Notes: a model not told the origin generated them from the letters alone. Positions 10,610 through 19,620 are shown, numbered from the stretch's first letter. The stretch is 64,000 bases of DNA from Propionispora hippei DSM 15287 (GCF_900141835.1 NZ_FQZD01000006.1:185024-249023); one strand, 5' to 3'. Numbers and translations: made by a program.

Positions 10610-10645
10610 GTAAAAGCGGGATTTATCCCGCTTTTACTTTATTTT
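10610..10645 (+). terminator. Rho-independent terminator after rpsO
   Basis: AAAAGCGGGA/TCCCGCTTTT hairpin with a 3-4 base loop, followed by an ACTTTATTTT tract. Confidence 0.85.
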
Positions 10646-10742
10646 AAAGGTTAAATAGTAATAAAAGAGGGAATAATAAAAAAAATGTCGAAGCTCTATC
10701 TTTGTGATAATTAAAGGGGTTATAAGAGGAGGAAAAGAACAG

Positions 10743-12842
10743 ATGCATAGTTTTGAGACAATGGTAGGAGGACGCAAGCTGGTTATTGAATCAGGCAAAT
10801 TGGCTAAACAAGCCAGTGGCGCCGTATTAGTCCGCTATGGTGATACAGCGGTAATTGTAACAGCAACGGCTTCCGCCGAACCGCGGGAAGGAATTGACTT
10901 CTTTCCTTTAACTGTAGATTATGAGGAACGTTTGTATTCAGTGGGAAAAATTCCCGGCGGCTTCATTAAACGGGAAGGTCGTCCCAGTGAATCAGCTATA
11001 TTGTCAGGCCGTTTGATTGACCGGCCGATCCGTCCCTTGTTTGCCGAAGGTTTCCGCAACGATGTACAAGTTGTGGCCACCGTTATTTCGGTAGACCAGA
11101 ATAATCCGCCGGAAATTCCGGCCATGATCGGAGCATCCTGCGCGCTCTCTATTTCTGATATTCCTTTCAACGGCCCGATTGCCGGCGTCCGGGTTGGTCT
11201 GATTGAGGGCCAATTTATTACCAATCCTACGGTGGAACAGCAGGGTAAAAGCGACTTGAACCTTGTTGTGGCCGGAACGAGAGATGCCGTGCTGATGGTG
11301 GAGGCCGGTGCCAATGAATTGTCGGAAGAAACCATGCTGGATGCCATCTCCTACGGTCATGAAGTTATTAAGGAAATTGTTGCTTTTCAGGATAAAATCG
11401 TTGCCGAGGTCGGTAAACCAAAACGGGAAATCAAGCTTTATGATGTGGATGCCGAATTGAATCGCAGTGTGCGCGCCTTTGCCACCGAGCGTCTGGTAAC
11501 GGCTGTGCAAAATGCCGATAAACTGACCAGAGAAGAAGAAATCAAAAAGGTAAAAAGCGAAACTGCCGAGCACTTTGCCGAAATCTACCCGGAAAATCAA
11601 AAAGAACTTTCCTATGTATTGCAAAAAATACTTAAAGAAACAGTCCGTAAAATGATTACTATTGACAAGATCCGTCCGGATGGCCGCAAAGTGGACGAGG
11701 TACGTCCGATTACCTGCGAGGTAGGTTTGTTTGCCCGCACCCATGGCTCCGGTCTGTTTACCCGTGGACAAACTCAGGTGCTGTCCATTACCACTCTGGG
11801 TGCCATCGGTGACGAACAAATTCTCGACGGGCTGGGTGTTGAGGAATCTAAACGTTATATGCATCACTACAATTTCCCGGCCTTTAGCGTAGGCGAAACC
11901 AAACCGTCCCGCGGCCCCGGACGGCGTGAAATCGGTCATGGCGCCTTGGCGGAACGGGCTTTGGTGCCGGTGATTCCCAGTGAGTCCGAGTTCCCCTATA
12001 CCATCCGGGTCGTATCGGAAGTGCTCGAGTCCAACGGTTCCACCTCGATGGGCAGCGTCTGCGGCAGTACTTTGTCCTTAATGGATGCCGGTGTGCCGAT
12101 TAAGGCGCCTGTGTCGGGCGTAGCAATGGGACTAGTTAAAGACGGTGATCATTTTACTATTCTGACCGATATTCAGGGCATGGAAGATGCGCTGGGCGAT
12201 ATGGACTTTAAGGTGGCCGGTACGGCGACTGGTATTACCGCCATGCAGATGGATATGAAAATCGCCGGTATCACCCGGGAAATTTTTACCGAAGCGCTGG
12301 AACAGGCGAAACGGGGCCGGACGCACATCCGGGAAAAAATGATGGAAGCCATCACCCAGCCGCGAGCTGAACTGTCGCCTTATGCACCGCGCATTATTAC
12401 CATGGAAATTGATCCCGAAAAAATCCGCGATGTTATTGGGCCAGGTGGCAAAATTATCAAGAAGATTATTGAAGAAACCGGTGTAAGCATTGATATCGAG
12501 GATGACGGCAAAGTCTTTATCGCCGCTGTGGATGTGGAAGCCGGCCAGAAAGCCGTCCGGATTATTGAGAATTTGGTCCGTGAAGTGGAAGTCGGCGCCA
12601 TTTATCCGGGGAAAGTAACACGGCTCATGAATTTTGGTGCCTTTGTGGAAATTCTGCCGGGGAAAGAAGGCCTGGTACACATTTCGCAACTGGCCAGAGA
12701 ACGGGTTGCTAAGGTGGAAGACGTAGTGAAGGTTGGCGATGAAGTCATGGTCAAAGTGACCGAGATCGACCGTCAGGGCCGGATCAACCTTTCCCGCAAA
12801 GAACTGTTGAAAGCCGAACCGGACAATAAAGAACAGGCATAA
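10743..12842 (+). CDS. pnp: Polyribonucleotide nucleotidyltransferase (PNPase)
   Basis: Phosphorolytic 3'-5' exoribonuclease of mRNA decay. ATG 10743 gives 699 residues starting [21 protein letters not shown] lies 9-10 bases upstream, which argues against the in-frame ATG at 10704. Two RNase PH domains are visible, with [20 protein letters not shown] in the first and [11 protein letters not shown] and [15 protein letters not shown] in the second. A KH domain ([15 protein letters not shown]) and C-terminal S1 domain ([20 protein letters not shown]) follow. Its conserved neighbours are rpsO and ylxY. Confidence 0.97.
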   Translation: MHSFETMVGGRKLVIESGKLAKQASGAVLVRYGDTAVIVTATASAEPREGIDFFPLTVDYEERLYSVGKIPGGFIKREGRPSESAILSGRLIDRPIRPLFAEGFRNDVQVVATVISVDQNNPPEIPAMIGASCALSISDIPFNGPIAGVRVGLIEGQFITNPTVEQQGKSDLNLVVAGTRDAVLMVEAGANELSEETMLDAISYGHEVIKEIVAFQDKIVAEVGKPKREIKLYDVDAELNRSVRAFATERLVTAVQNADKLTREEEIKKVKSETAEHFAEIYPENQKELSYVLQKILKETVRKMITIDKIRPDGRKVDEVRPITCEVGLFARTHGSGLFTRGQTQVLSITTLGAIGDEQILDGLGVEESKRYMHHYNFPAFSVGETKPSRGPGRREIGHGALAERALVPVIPSESEFPYTIRVVSEVLESNGSTSMGSVCGSTLSLMDAGVPIKAPVSGVAMGLVKDGDHFTILTDIQGMEDALGDMDFKVAGTATGITAMQMDMKIAGITREIFTEALEQAKRGRTHIREKMMEAITQPRAELSPYAPRIITMEIDPEKIRDVIGPGGKIIKKIIEETGVSIDIEDDGKVFIAAVDVEAGQKAVRIIENLVREVEVGAIYPGKVTRLMNFGAFVEILPGKEGLVHISQLARERVAKVEDVVKVGDEVMVKVTEIDRQGRINLSRKELLKAEPDNKEQA

Positions 12843-12852
12843 ACCTAACAAC

Positions 12853-12905
12853 GGACAGACTGTTGCAGATGCGTAAAATCATTATGCGACAGTCTTTTTT
12901 TATTT
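12853..12905 (+). terminator. Rho-independent terminator after pnp
   Basis: AGACTGT/ACAGTCT arms enclosing an imperfect inner stem, followed by a run of seven or more T. Confidence 0.8.
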
Positions 12906-12988
12906 TCATGAAACAGCCGCTGCCGTAATACATTAACCATAGAACGATAACAGGCCCGGGAATAGGGCCGGAGCGGGAGTGGTGACAG

Positions 12989-13705
12989 GTGAGATGGATG
13001 ATAGTGGCTCGTGTGCGGCAGTGGTATATTTTTTTTGCTGCCGGGGTTTTCCTGGTATTGGCTGCGCTGGCTGGCTTTTTACAGCCGATAATTTCTACGG
13101 TAAAGCCGGCGGGACAGGCGGAGGCCATATTTCATGGTGATGAACAGCAACCCAAGGTAGCTTTTGCCTGCAATGTGTTCTGGGGTGAGGAATTTTTGCC
13201 GGATATGTTGAAAACGCTGGATGACAATCAGATAAAAATTACTTTTTTTATCGGGGGAAGCTGGGCCAAACGCTTTCCGGACGCTCTGAAAGATATTGGA
13301 AAGCGGGGCCATGAATTAGGCAATCATACTTACAGTCATCCTCATCCCAATAGCCTAAGCAAGGAAAAGAATCAAGAGGAAATTACCCGGGCGGAGAACC
13401 TGATTAAAGAGATTACCGGCATAAAAACCACGCTGTATGCCCCTCCTTATGGCGAATATAACGATATGGTATTGCAGGCCGCCAGCGAGCTGGGCTATAG
13501 AAACATTCTGTGGAGTATTGATACGGTTGACTGGAAACGGCCGGCGCCGGAGATCATTACGGCCAGAGTGGTAAAAAAAGTACATAACGGTGCGATTATT
13601 CTCATGCACCCTACAGCCCCGACAGCAGCGGCTTTGCCAACGCTGATTAAGGAGCTGAAAGAAAGAGGATATACGATAACAACAGTATCTGATATACTTA
13701 AATAG
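12989..13705 (+). CDS. ylxY: YlxY-like polysaccharide deacetylase-fold protein
   Basis: A 238-residue protein with one N-terminal membrane or signal segment (about residues 10-32) and a NodB-type domain. In the first catalytic motif the usual TFDD is replaced by ACNVFWGEE. The metal-binding HTYSH motif is intact. The RxPY motif reads APPYGEYN, without the Arg. This matches the YlxY/sporulation subfamily found next to pnp, and suggests weak, altered or absent deacetylase activity. Start GTG 12989; ATG 12998 is an alternative. It acts at the cell surface. Confidence 0.85.
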   Translation: MRWMIVARVRQWYIFFAAGVFLVLAALAGFLQPIISTVKPAGQAEAIFHGDEQQPKVAFACNVFWGEEFLPDMLKTLDDNQIKITFFIGGSWAKRFPDALKDIGKRGHELGNHTYSHPHPNSLSKEKNQEEITRAENLIKEITGIKTTLYAPPYGEYNDMVLQAASELGYRNILWSIDTVDWKRPAPEIITARVVKKVHNGAIILMHPTAPTAAALPTLIKELKERGYTITTVSDILK

Positions 13706-13707
13706 CA

Positions 13708-13738
13708 GAAACAGGCATAAAATTGCCTGTTTTTTTTA
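13708..13738 (+). terminator. Rho-independent terminator after ylxY
   Basis: AACAGGCA/TGCCTGTT stem with a 6-base loop and a following T-run. Confidence 0.85.
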
Positions 13739-13767
13739 TTGATATATAAGCTGTTCCATGCTATTAT
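13739..13767 (+). promoter_or_regulatory. SigA-type promoter for the GH18-amidase pair
   Basis: TTGATA (13739-13744) and TATTAT (13762-13767) are separated by 17 bases. Confidence 0.55.
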
Positions 13768-13776
13768 GTTTACATA

Positions 13777-13801
13777 ACGACTATGGGTTATTGATAGTCG
13801 T
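13777..13801 (+). promoter_or_regulatory. Inverted repeat at the predicted transcription start
   Basis: ACGACTAT and ATAGTCGT are perfect 8-base arms with a 9-base spacer. They begin about 10 bases after the -10 box, so this could be an operator or a 5'-end hairpin. Confidence 0.45.
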
Positions 13802-13859
13802 GTGCCGTTCTGCCTGATGAGGTTAGTACGGTAGGCTTGTCTGGAATGGAGGTTGATAT

Positions 13860-15077
13860 ATGAAATACTACAAATTGCAGGTCACCTGGATGGTGCTTTT
13901 CTTGATGGCCACAACCATCTTTATGCCCTTGGCACCGACTGCCTCCGCTGCAGCCAATCCTTTGTTGGCACAGACCACTGCGGCGGGTTCATCTTCCGGT
14001 GGCGGGCTTCTTGACATTATCCTGGGTTTGCTGTTAGGCAAATTACTGGGGTCGTCCACCGACCTTTCCAACGGAACGAAGAATAATAATCCACCCGCTA
14101 CAGGTCTAGGCGGTAAAAGCGCCAAAGATCTTGTCGGCTTTTACGCCGAGTGGTGGGATACCGACACGTCTTCTTTCAAGGCGATGTCGCAGCATACCGA
14201 CACAATAAACACCATTGCTCCTTTTTGGGCAACTTTGCAAAGCAATGGCACAGTGAAGGACCGCGGTGGCAATGATCATGCCGCCGTTGTAAAGTTTGCC
14301 AAACAGAACAACATTTCCGCCTTACTGCTTGTGAATAATGCCAAGCAGGAAAAGTCCGAGATTCCGATTCATACCATACTGGATAACCCGGCTTTGCGAA
14401 CCAAGGCCATTGACAGTATGGAGGCATATATAAAACAGTATGGCCTGGATGGAATCAATGTTGATTTTGAAATGGTTCCAGCCCAGGATAGGGACAACCT
14501 GTCGGCGTTTATGAAGGAACTATATAATCGTCTGCATCCGCAGGGCTATGTTGTTTCCATCGACGTTTTCCCGAAACAGAATGAGGATAACGATGTGGCC
14601 GCCGCTTATGATTACGCTGCGTTGGCCCAATATGCCGACAAGATCATGATTATGGCCTATGACAATCATGGTGTATGGAGCGGCGCCGGACCGATTGCCG
14701 ATATCGGCTGGGTGGAAAAGAGCCTGCAATACGCCTTGCAGTATATTCCCAAGAATAAATTGTACCTGTGTGTTCCCGGCTATGGCTACGACTGGTCGTC
14801 TAAAGGCGTGGAAAGCATTGAATATGCGCCGGCCATGGCACTGGCCGAAAAATATAACGCCGATATTGTCTGGGACGATAAAGCCAAAGCGCCGCATTTT
14901 GACTATACGGCAACCGATGGTACGTCTCATCAGGTCTGGTTTGAAAATAGCAAAAGCTTGTCGTACAAGCTGGATCTAGTCAACAAATACGATATTGCCG
15001 GCGCCGCATTGTGGAAGCTTGGCGAGGAAGACCCCGGCTATTGGCAGGTCTTTAAAGAACATGGTTTTAAGAAGTGA
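13860..15077 (+). CDS. Exported GH18-family glycosidase (spore/cell-wall hydrolase type)
   Basis: 405 residues. A classical signal peptide ends near residue 31 (PTASA-A). A glycine/leucine-rich segment, GLLDIILGLLLGKLLGSS, follows near 45-65. The catalytic GH18 barrel starts near residue 80 with GFYAEWW. The active-site motif DGINVDFE is complete, with Glu204 as expected acid/base. IMAYDNHG and a C-terminal AALWKLGEEDP also match GH18 proteins of the YdhD/YvbX kind that cut peptidoglycan or cortex. It shares a transcript with the amidase 24 bases downstream. Confidence 0.9.
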   Translation: MKYYKLQVTWMVLFLMATTIFMPLAPTASAAANPLLAQTTAAGSSSGGGLLDIILGLLLGKLLGSSTDLSNGTKNNNPPATGLGGKSAKDLVGFYAEWWDTDTSSFKAMSQHTDTINTIAPFWATLQSNGTVKDRGGNDHAAVVKFAKQNNISALLLVNNAKQEKSEIPIHTILDNPALRTKAIDSMEAYIKQYGLDGINVDFEMVPAQDRDNLSAFMKELYNRLHPQGYVVSIDVFPKQNEDNDVAAAYDYAALAQYADKIMIMAYDNHGVWSGAGPIADIGWVEKSLQYALQYIPKNKLYLCVPGYGYDWSSKGVESIEYAPAMALAEKYNADIVWDDKAKAPHFDYTATDGTSHQVWFENSKSLSYKLDLVNKYDIAGAALWKLGEEDPGYWQVFKEHGFKK

Positions 15078-15101
15078 CAATACGCAACGAGGAGGTAACC
15101 A

Positions 15102-15992
15102 GTGTATAATACAAAACTACTGGCATGGGGAATGCTGTTTCTAATGGTGTGTACTTTCCTGCTGCCACTTTCGGCCGCTCATGCGGCAAGTGCCGATTCG
15201 GTGCTTGGCACGCTGGCTTCCTCCACGGTTGCCAGTAAGGATTCGGGCAGCGGAGGCTCCGGTTTTTTTGAGCAGGTATTCGGCTTTCTGTTTGACAAAG
15301 TGCTAGGACCAATTTTTAATATTTTCGGCGGCGGAAAAAGCAGTAGCGGTACTTCTTCACCGGTTAATGTAATCCCGCTGCCAAGTTCGCCCGGTGACAC
15401 GGCCGGCGGTGTAGGCAACACAGCGTCGCTGCGCGGCAAGGTGATCGTGGTGGACCCCGGTCACGGTGGCAGCAATCCCGGTGCGGTTGCCAATAATGAC
15501 CGCGAGTCGGACAACAACCTGGCAGTCGGGTTAAAGCTGCGTGATAAATTGGTACAAGCCGGTGCAAAGGTTATTATGACCCGTGACACCGACCGGACGG
15601 TCGCGCCAGAGGGAAGTTCGCTGGGAGAGGAACTGGAGGCAAGGGTAGCGATGGCTGAGCAGCAAAAGGCCGATATCTTTGTCAGCATCCATTCCAATTC
15701 CAATCCGGACTCCAATATCGCCGGCGCCATGACCTTTTACCACAGCAATAAATCACCGGATTTGGCCCGCGCTGTACAAACGGCGCTGATCAAAACGACT
15801 GGTGCTGTTGATAAAGGAATTTCCCCGGCAACCTTTTATGTGTTGCGCAATACCACCATGCCGGGAGTACTGGTGGAAATGGGCTTCGTAACGAATGAGC
15901 AGGAATCGGTTCAACTGAAAAACGATGCCTACCGGGGTAAAGTAGCCCAAGGTGTCTTTAATGGCATTGCGGCTTATTTTGCCAACCGGTAG
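15102..15992 (+). CDS. Exported N-acetylmuramoyl-L-alanine amidase (Amidase_3)
   Basis: 296 residues from a GTG start with GAGGAGG 6 bases upstream. The signal peptide ends near residue 28 (AAHA-A). A hydrophobic/aromatic stretch, FFEQVFGFLFDKVLGPIF, follows near 50-70, then a Ser/Pro-rich linker. The zinc amidase domain (about 120-296) shows VVDPGHGG (zinc His), a Glu in NDRESDNNLA, SIHSNSNPD (zinc His) and VLVEMGFVTN (catalytic Glu). It cleaves the lactyl-amide bond of peptidoglycan outside the cell. It has no SH3 or LysM repeats. Confidence 0.92.
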   Translation: MYNTKLLAWGMLFLMVCTFLLPLSAAHAASADSVLGTLASSTVASKDSGSGGSGFFEQVFGFLFDKVLGPIFNIFGGGKSSSGTSSPVNVIPLPSSPGDTAGGVGNTASLRGKVIVVDPGHGGSNPGAVANNDRESDNNLAVGLKLRDKLVQAGAKVIMTRDTDRTVAPEGSSLGEELEARVAMAEQQKADIFVSIHSNSNPDSNIAGAMTFYHSNKSPDLARAVQTALIKTTGAVDKGISPATFYVLRNTTMPGVLVEMGFVTNEQESVQLKNDAYRGKVAQGVFNGIAAYFANR

Positions 15993-16002
15993 TCGGCTGC
16001 AG

Positions 16003-16045
16003 CGGGAAGACAGGGATGTGTAGCGCATCTCTGTCTTCTCCTTTT
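16003..16045 (+). terminator. Rho-independent terminator after the amidase
   Basis: GAAGACAGGGATG/CATCTCTGTCTTC arms, then CTCCTTTTCC. A strong stem with a modest T-tract. Confidence 0.75.
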
Positions 16046-16172
16046 CCTGTAAATTGATAACGGGCTTGCTGCAGCAGGGTTTCGCGCACCCGGCGGTATC
16101 GGGCAGATAATATAATAAATACTTCACAGCAGGAAATTTGGAATTTTACACGAAATTAATTAAGTTAAATCT

Positions 16173-16200
16173 TTGTCATATGCCTATGCCCATTTAAAAT
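16173..16200 (+). promoter_or_regulatory. Candidate promoter for the M16 peptidase
   Basis: TTGTCA (16173-16178) and TAAAAT (16195-16200), spacing 16, in AT-rich DNA before the ribosome-binding site. Confidence 0.45.
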
Positions 16201-16215
16201 AAAAAGGAGTTTTTT

Positions 16216-17454
16216 ATGTACTGTAAATCTACTTTACCAAATGGAGTAAGAGTTGTTTCGGAAGCCATTCCCTATGTCAAGTCGGTGACACTGGGGGTGT
16301 GGGTGGGTACTGGTTCCCGTTCTGAAACGGAGCATAATCACGGTATTTCCCATTTTATTGAACATTTGATGTTTAAGGGAACGGCCAACCGCAGTGCCAA
16401 AGATATCGCGGAAGAAGTCGATGCCATTGGCGGGCAGTTAAATGCCTTTACGGCCAAGGAACACACCTGTTACTATATTAAAGTGCTGGATACTCATCTG
16501 GAATTGGCGATTTCCATTCTTAGCGATATGCTGCTAACCTCCAAATTTGACGAAGAAGATATCAACCGCGAGCGGGAAGTTGTTCTGGAAGAAGTGAATA
16601 TGTATGAGGACTCGCCCGATGAACTGGTCCATGATATTCATTTGGAGAAAATCTGGCCCGGCCATCAACTGGGCAGCAATATTCTGGGCTCTGCCGCCTC
16701 GATCAAGAAGTTTGATCAGGCAATGGTGCGGGACTACTATGGCCGGTTTTATACGCCGGACAATTTTGTCATCGCGGCGGCAGGCAATTTTGAGCACAAA
16801 AAATTGCTGCAATTAACGGAACGGTATTTTGGCAAACTAGCCGGACGCAAGAACCAGGCTGCTGTAATGCCGCCCGAACTGCAACCGGGATACAGCGTGT
16901 ACAGTAAGGATACCGAACAGGTGCATTTGTGCATCGGCATGCCGGGTGTGCCACAGGGGACGCCCGATGTGTACGGCATTCACATCTTAAATAATATATT
17001 AGGCGGCGGGATTAGTTCACGGCTGTTTCAAGCCATCCGCGAAGAACGGGGACTGGCCTATTCGGTCTATTCCTATCAGACCAATTACAGTGATGCCGGC
17101 TTATTTTCCGTCTATGCCGGAACCAGGCCGGGCAACCTTGCCCAGGTACTTGAATTGATCCTGCAAAATGTAGCTGACTTAAGGGAGCAGGGGATCGATG
17201 AAAAAACGTTGGCCAAAACCAAGGAACAGTTAAAGGGAAGCCTGCTATTAGGGCTGGAAAGTTCGAGCAGCAGAATGTCGCGGCTCGGTAAGCTGGAAAT
17301 CAGTTTGGGACGCTATATCACGCTGGACGAGGTGGTGGCCAAAATCGAGCGGGTGACGCTGGACGATATCAGGCGGATTGCGGTTGACTTGTTTGATCCG
17401 CAGCGGATGTGCTTTACGGCGCTAGGGCCTGTGGACGAGTCAATCTGGCCGTAA
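16216..17454 (+). CDS. mlpA: M16-family zinc peptidase (MlpA/YmxG-like)
   Basis: 412 residues with two M16 domains. The inverted zinc motif HxxEH is HFIEH, at His46, Glu49 and His50, with the distal Glu in the EEVNMYEDSPDELVHD region. The second half (YSVYSKDTEQVHLCIG, GGGISSRLFQAIREERGLAY) forms the inactive-domain fold with the substrate-binding Arg/Tyr. The place after ylxY and before the ylmC/dap region matches Bacillus mlpA. It is cytoplasmic; no signal peptide is seen. Confidence 0.92.
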   Translation: MYCKSTLPNGVRVVSEAIPYVKSVTLGVWVGTGSRSETEHNHGISHFIEHLMFKGTANRSAKDIAEEVDAIGGQLNAFTAKEHTCYYIKVLDTHLELAISILSDMLLTSKFDEEDINREREVVLEEVNMYEDSPDELVHDIHLEKIWPGHQLGSNILGSAASIKKFDQAMVRDYYGRFYTPDNFVIAAAGNFEHKKLLQLTERYFGKLAGRKNQAAVMPPELQPGYSVYSKDTEQVHLCIGMPGVPQGTPDVYGIHILNNILGGGISSRLFQAIREERGLAYSVYSYQTNYSDAGLFSVYAGTRPGNLAQVLELILQNVADLREQGIDEKTLAKTKEQLKGSLLLGLESSSSRMSRLGKLEISLGRYITLDEVVAKIERVTLDDIRRIAVDLFDPQRMCFTALGPVDESIWP

Positions 17455-17494
17455 GGCTGACGATCGAAAAAGCTGACGATTGGGAGAAAAAGTG

Positions 17495-17944
17495 ATGAGA
17501 CAGCGGGGATTTGAATTGGTTTCGGCATTTGAATGCTCCGGTATTGCTTTACCGGAGCGAAAAACGGCCTGCAGTGCCGGCTACGACCTGGCGGCGGCTG
17601 CGGCGGCAGAACTGCCGCCAGGCAAACTGGCGCTCATTCCGACAGGTTTAAAAGCCTATATGGAATCGGATGAGTTTTTGGGCATTCACATCCGTTCAAG
17701 CTTGGCGATCAAACGGGGCGTGAGCCTGGCCAATAGTCAGGGCATTATTGATGCCGATTATTATAACAACCCTGATAATGAGGGTCATATTTTCATTGCC
17801 GTGCGCAACGACAGTGACAGTCCGGTGCGGATTGAGCGGGGCGAACGGATTGCTCAGGGAATTTTTTATAAATACTTAACGGCAGATCATGATACGGAGC
17901 CGACCGACCGGCGTGCCGGCGGCTTCGGCAGTACGGGCCGGTAA
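17495..17944 (+). CDS. dut: dUTP diphosphatase (trimeric dUTPase)
   Basis: Hydrolyses dUTP to dUMP, keeping uracil out of DNA. All five motifs are visible: AGYDLAA, RSSLAIK, SQGIIDADYYNN, GERIAQGIF and the C-terminal RRAGGFGSTGR. ATG 17495 gives 149 residues with GGGAG 8 bases upstream; the open frame extends to a TTG at 17480. Motif 3 contains the YYNNPDNEGH variant seen in Firmicute/phage-like dUTPases. It follows the M16 gene by 40 bases, likely in one transcript. Confidence 0.95.
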   Translation: MRQRGFELVSAFECSGIALPERKTACSAGYDLAAAAAAELPPGKLALIPTGLKAYMESDEFLGIHIRSSLAIKRGVSLANSQGIIDADYYNNPDNEGHIFIAVRNDSDSPVRIERGERIAQGIFYKYLTADHDTEPTDRRAGGFGSTGR

Positions 17945-17955
17945 TTTTGATCGTG

Positions 17956-18003
17956 TAAAATGCGCCGGAACAGCTTTACTTGCTGTTTCGGCGCATTTTT
18001 TAT
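17956..18003 (+). terminator. Strong rho-independent terminator after dut
   Basis: AAAATGCGCCG-AACAGC and GCTGTT-CGGCGCATTTTTT pair over about 17 bp with a 7-base loop and T-run. Confidence 0.9.
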
Positions 18004-18061
18004 ACATATTTTTTTATGCTCTGCCATACGATGTAATGACACTGGCAGTGGAGGTGCGGGG

Positions 18062-18373
18062 TTGATTAGCTTACTTGTTCTTTTTACACTGGCGCTTATG
18101 CTGCCTGTATCCATCTGGCTGCGCATGTGTTGGCTGCGGCAGCAGGCCGGCAAGGTGGAACCCAAGGCATCCCCTTTGTCGCTGGCCGTGCAGGAGCTGC
18201 TGGCGGCTGCTGGCGGCATTTATCTGTCGCTCATTATGTTGCTTTCGTTTTTAAAGATTGATGTTCCGGAAAAGATCCTGTTGCTGGGCGTCGCTATGGA
18301 CCCGCTGCCTTGTCTGGCCATTGGCCTGGCTATTGTGCAGCCCCTGGTTATGCGCCTTTTTAACAAGAATTAG
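18062..18373 (+). CDS. Small membrane protein of unknown function
   Basis: 103 residues from a TTG start; GGAGGTG lies 5 bases upstream, and no other in-frame start fits. There are three hydrophobic segments, near residues 2-22, 42-64 and 74-97, separated by a basic loop (RMCWLRQQAGK). No family is recognised. It is followed after 14 bases by the YlmC-like gene, so the two are probably cotranscribed. Confidence 0.7.
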   Translation: MISLLVLFTLALMLPVSIWLRMCWLRQQAGKVEPKASPLSLAVQELLAAAGGIYLSLIMLLSFLKIDVPEKILLLGVAMDPLPCLAIGLAIVQPLVMRLFNKN

Positions 18374-18387
18374 GAGTGAAGAAAAAT

Positions 18388-18675
18388 ATGAGGTTAAGTG
18401 AATTATCGGGAAAAGAAGTCATCAATATCGGTGACGGAGCGCGGCTGGGAGTCATTAACGAGTGTGAGCTTACGTTTGATGCCAGAACCGGGGAAATTGA
18501 CTCCCTGATTCTGCCGGTGAGCCAGAGCTTTTTGCATTTTTTAAGCGATACGAAAGTTTCCGCCATTCCCTGGGACAGTGTTAAAAAAATTGGCGACGAT
18601 GTCATAATTATTGAGTTGCAGCAGGCAGGAGAAGTGTCGAATTCCCGCATGCTTCGTCGAACCGGCAATACATAG
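18388..18675 (+). CDS. ylmC: YlmC/YmxH-family PRC-barrel sporulation protein
   Basis: 95 residues starting MRLSELSGKEVINIGDGARLG, the family signature of YlmC/YmxH, a PRC-barrel-like small protein of sporulating Firmicutes. In Bacillus ymxH lies just before the dipicolinate/lysine cluster, as it does here before dapB. ATG 18388 was chosen over the GTG at 18376, which overlaps the AGGAG site. Confidence 0.88.
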   Translation: MRLSELSGKEVINIGDGARLGVINECELTFDARTGEIDSLILPVSQSFLHFLSDTKVSAIPWDSVKKIGDDVIIIELQQAGEVSNSRMLRRTGNT

Positions 18676-18696
18676 TAAGCGGCAGAATGGACAAAC

Positions 18697-18742
18697 TAAC
18701 ATGGTAGAATTGGACTTTGTCCAATTCATACTTCAATGTTAG
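18697..18742 (+). promoter_or_regulatory. Long hairpin running into the ribosome-binding site of the stress gene
   Basis: GAATTGGAC/GTCCAATTC is a perfect 9-bp stem with a TTT loop (18707-18727). Outer arms CTAACAT (18697-18703) and ATGTTAG (18736-18742) also pair, and the latter overlaps the first bases of AGGAGG (18741-18746). There is no T-run. It may hold back translation. Confidence 0.55.
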
Positions 18743-18753
18743 GAGGTCTGTTT

Positions 18754-19467
18754 ATGAACAATTCCGGAAACAACCAGTCTTCTACGCAACAAACTGCCAG
18801 CAGTGCAGTCGTTAACAGTTACGCCGGCGCTTCCTCAAGCAGCGGCCAGAACGCCGCCGGTGCGCAGGGACAGGCAACAAACGGCATGCAGGCACAAAAT
18901 GCATCGCAGAGTCAAACAGCTACCTCAAGCAGCGGCCAGAATAGCGGTGCGTCAAACAGCACCCAGTCTTCGCAAGCTGCCGGTAAAGGAACAAAAAGCG
19001 TCGTTGGGGTATTTAAGTCACGCAGCAGCGCCGAGCAGGCTGCTCAGCAATTGCGTCAGCAGGGCTTTAGCACCGAAGAGATCAATTTGGTAAGCAAGAA
19101 GCGGGAAGGAGAGGGCAAACCCGAATACTATGACGACGATATTACCGACGGCGCTTTAACGGGCGGCACTATTGGCGGTATTGGCGGTTTGCTGCTGGGC
19201 GCCGGGGCTATGGCTATTCCGGGGATTGGTCCGGTTATCGCCGCCGGTCCGATTGCGGCAGCTATCAGTGGTGTTGTAGCTGGCGGTATTGCCGGCGGCC
19301 TGATTGATTGGGGCATTCCGGCCGAGGCTAGTCATCGGTATGAGGAAAGTGTGGCTCAGGGCAATACGCTGGCCGTTATCCGCGCCGACGCTGCCAAGGT
19401 AAATGCCGCCGCTCAGGTATTGCGGCAAAACGGGGCCAGTGAAGTGGAAAGTCACAATACCAAATAG
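18754..19467 (+). CDS. General stress protein with YflT-like domain and low-complexity N-terminus
   Basis: 237 residues from ATG 18754 with AGGAGG 7 bases upstream. Residues 1-75 are almost only S, N, Q, A, G and T. From about 85 the sequence KSVVGVFKSRSSAEQAAQQL starts a domain like the heat-induced stress protein YflT/GS17M family. A long glycine/alanine hydrophobic region (about 130-185) then resembles glycine-zipper membrane segments. The C-terminus (NTLAVIRADAAKVNAAAQ) repeats the domain fold. Function unknown; the name rests on the domain only. Confidence 0.75.
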   Translation: MNNSGNNQSSTQQTASSAVVNSYAGASSSSGQNAAGAQGQATNGMQAQNASQSQTATSSSGQNSGASNSTQSSQAAGKGTKSVVGVFKSRSSAEQAAQQLRQQGFSTEEINLVSKKREGEGKPEYYDDDITDGALTGGTIGGIGGLLLGAGAMAIPGIGPVIAAGPIAAAISGVVAGGIAGGLIDWGIPAEASHRYEESVAQGNTLAVIRADAAKVNAAAQVLRQNGASEVESHNTK

Positions 19468-19506
19468 TGATTGTAAAATCTGAAATTGACTAAACGGCTC
19501 CAGCGG

Positions 19507-19568
19507 TTAACTCGCCTTTACTCCCAGGAGTAAAGGCGAGTTAAGCGGCGGTCGGTGTTTTTTTTCGC
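19507..19568 (+). terminator. Perfect 18-bp hairpin and T-run after the stress gene
   Basis: Two 18-base arms (19507-19524 and 19527-19544) are fully complementary around a two-base centre. T8 follows after 13 bases. Likely terminator, possibly bidirectional. Confidence 0.75.
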
Positions 19569-19575
19569 AAAAAGA

Positions 19576-19605
19576 TTGACACTGATGGAACGCTTAGTAT
19601 ACAAT
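19576..19605 (+). promoter_or_regulatory. SigA promoter of the lysine operon
   Basis: Perfect TTGACA (19576-19581). TACAAT (19600-19605) follows at 18 bases; TATACA (19598-19603) at 16 is an alternative. Confidence 0.75.
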
Positions 19606-19620
19606 GTACGTAAAATAAAT

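Noticed and set aside
11004..11939. Minus-strand open frame of 311 codons inside pnp
   Set aside because: It lies entirely antisense to the well-conserved pnp gene, has no ribosome-binding site or recognisable domain, and its composition mirrors the codon bias of pnp.
17960..18061. N-terminal extension of the small membrane protein
   Set aside because: It begins inside the dut terminator; TTG 18062 has a ribosome-binding site at proper spacing.
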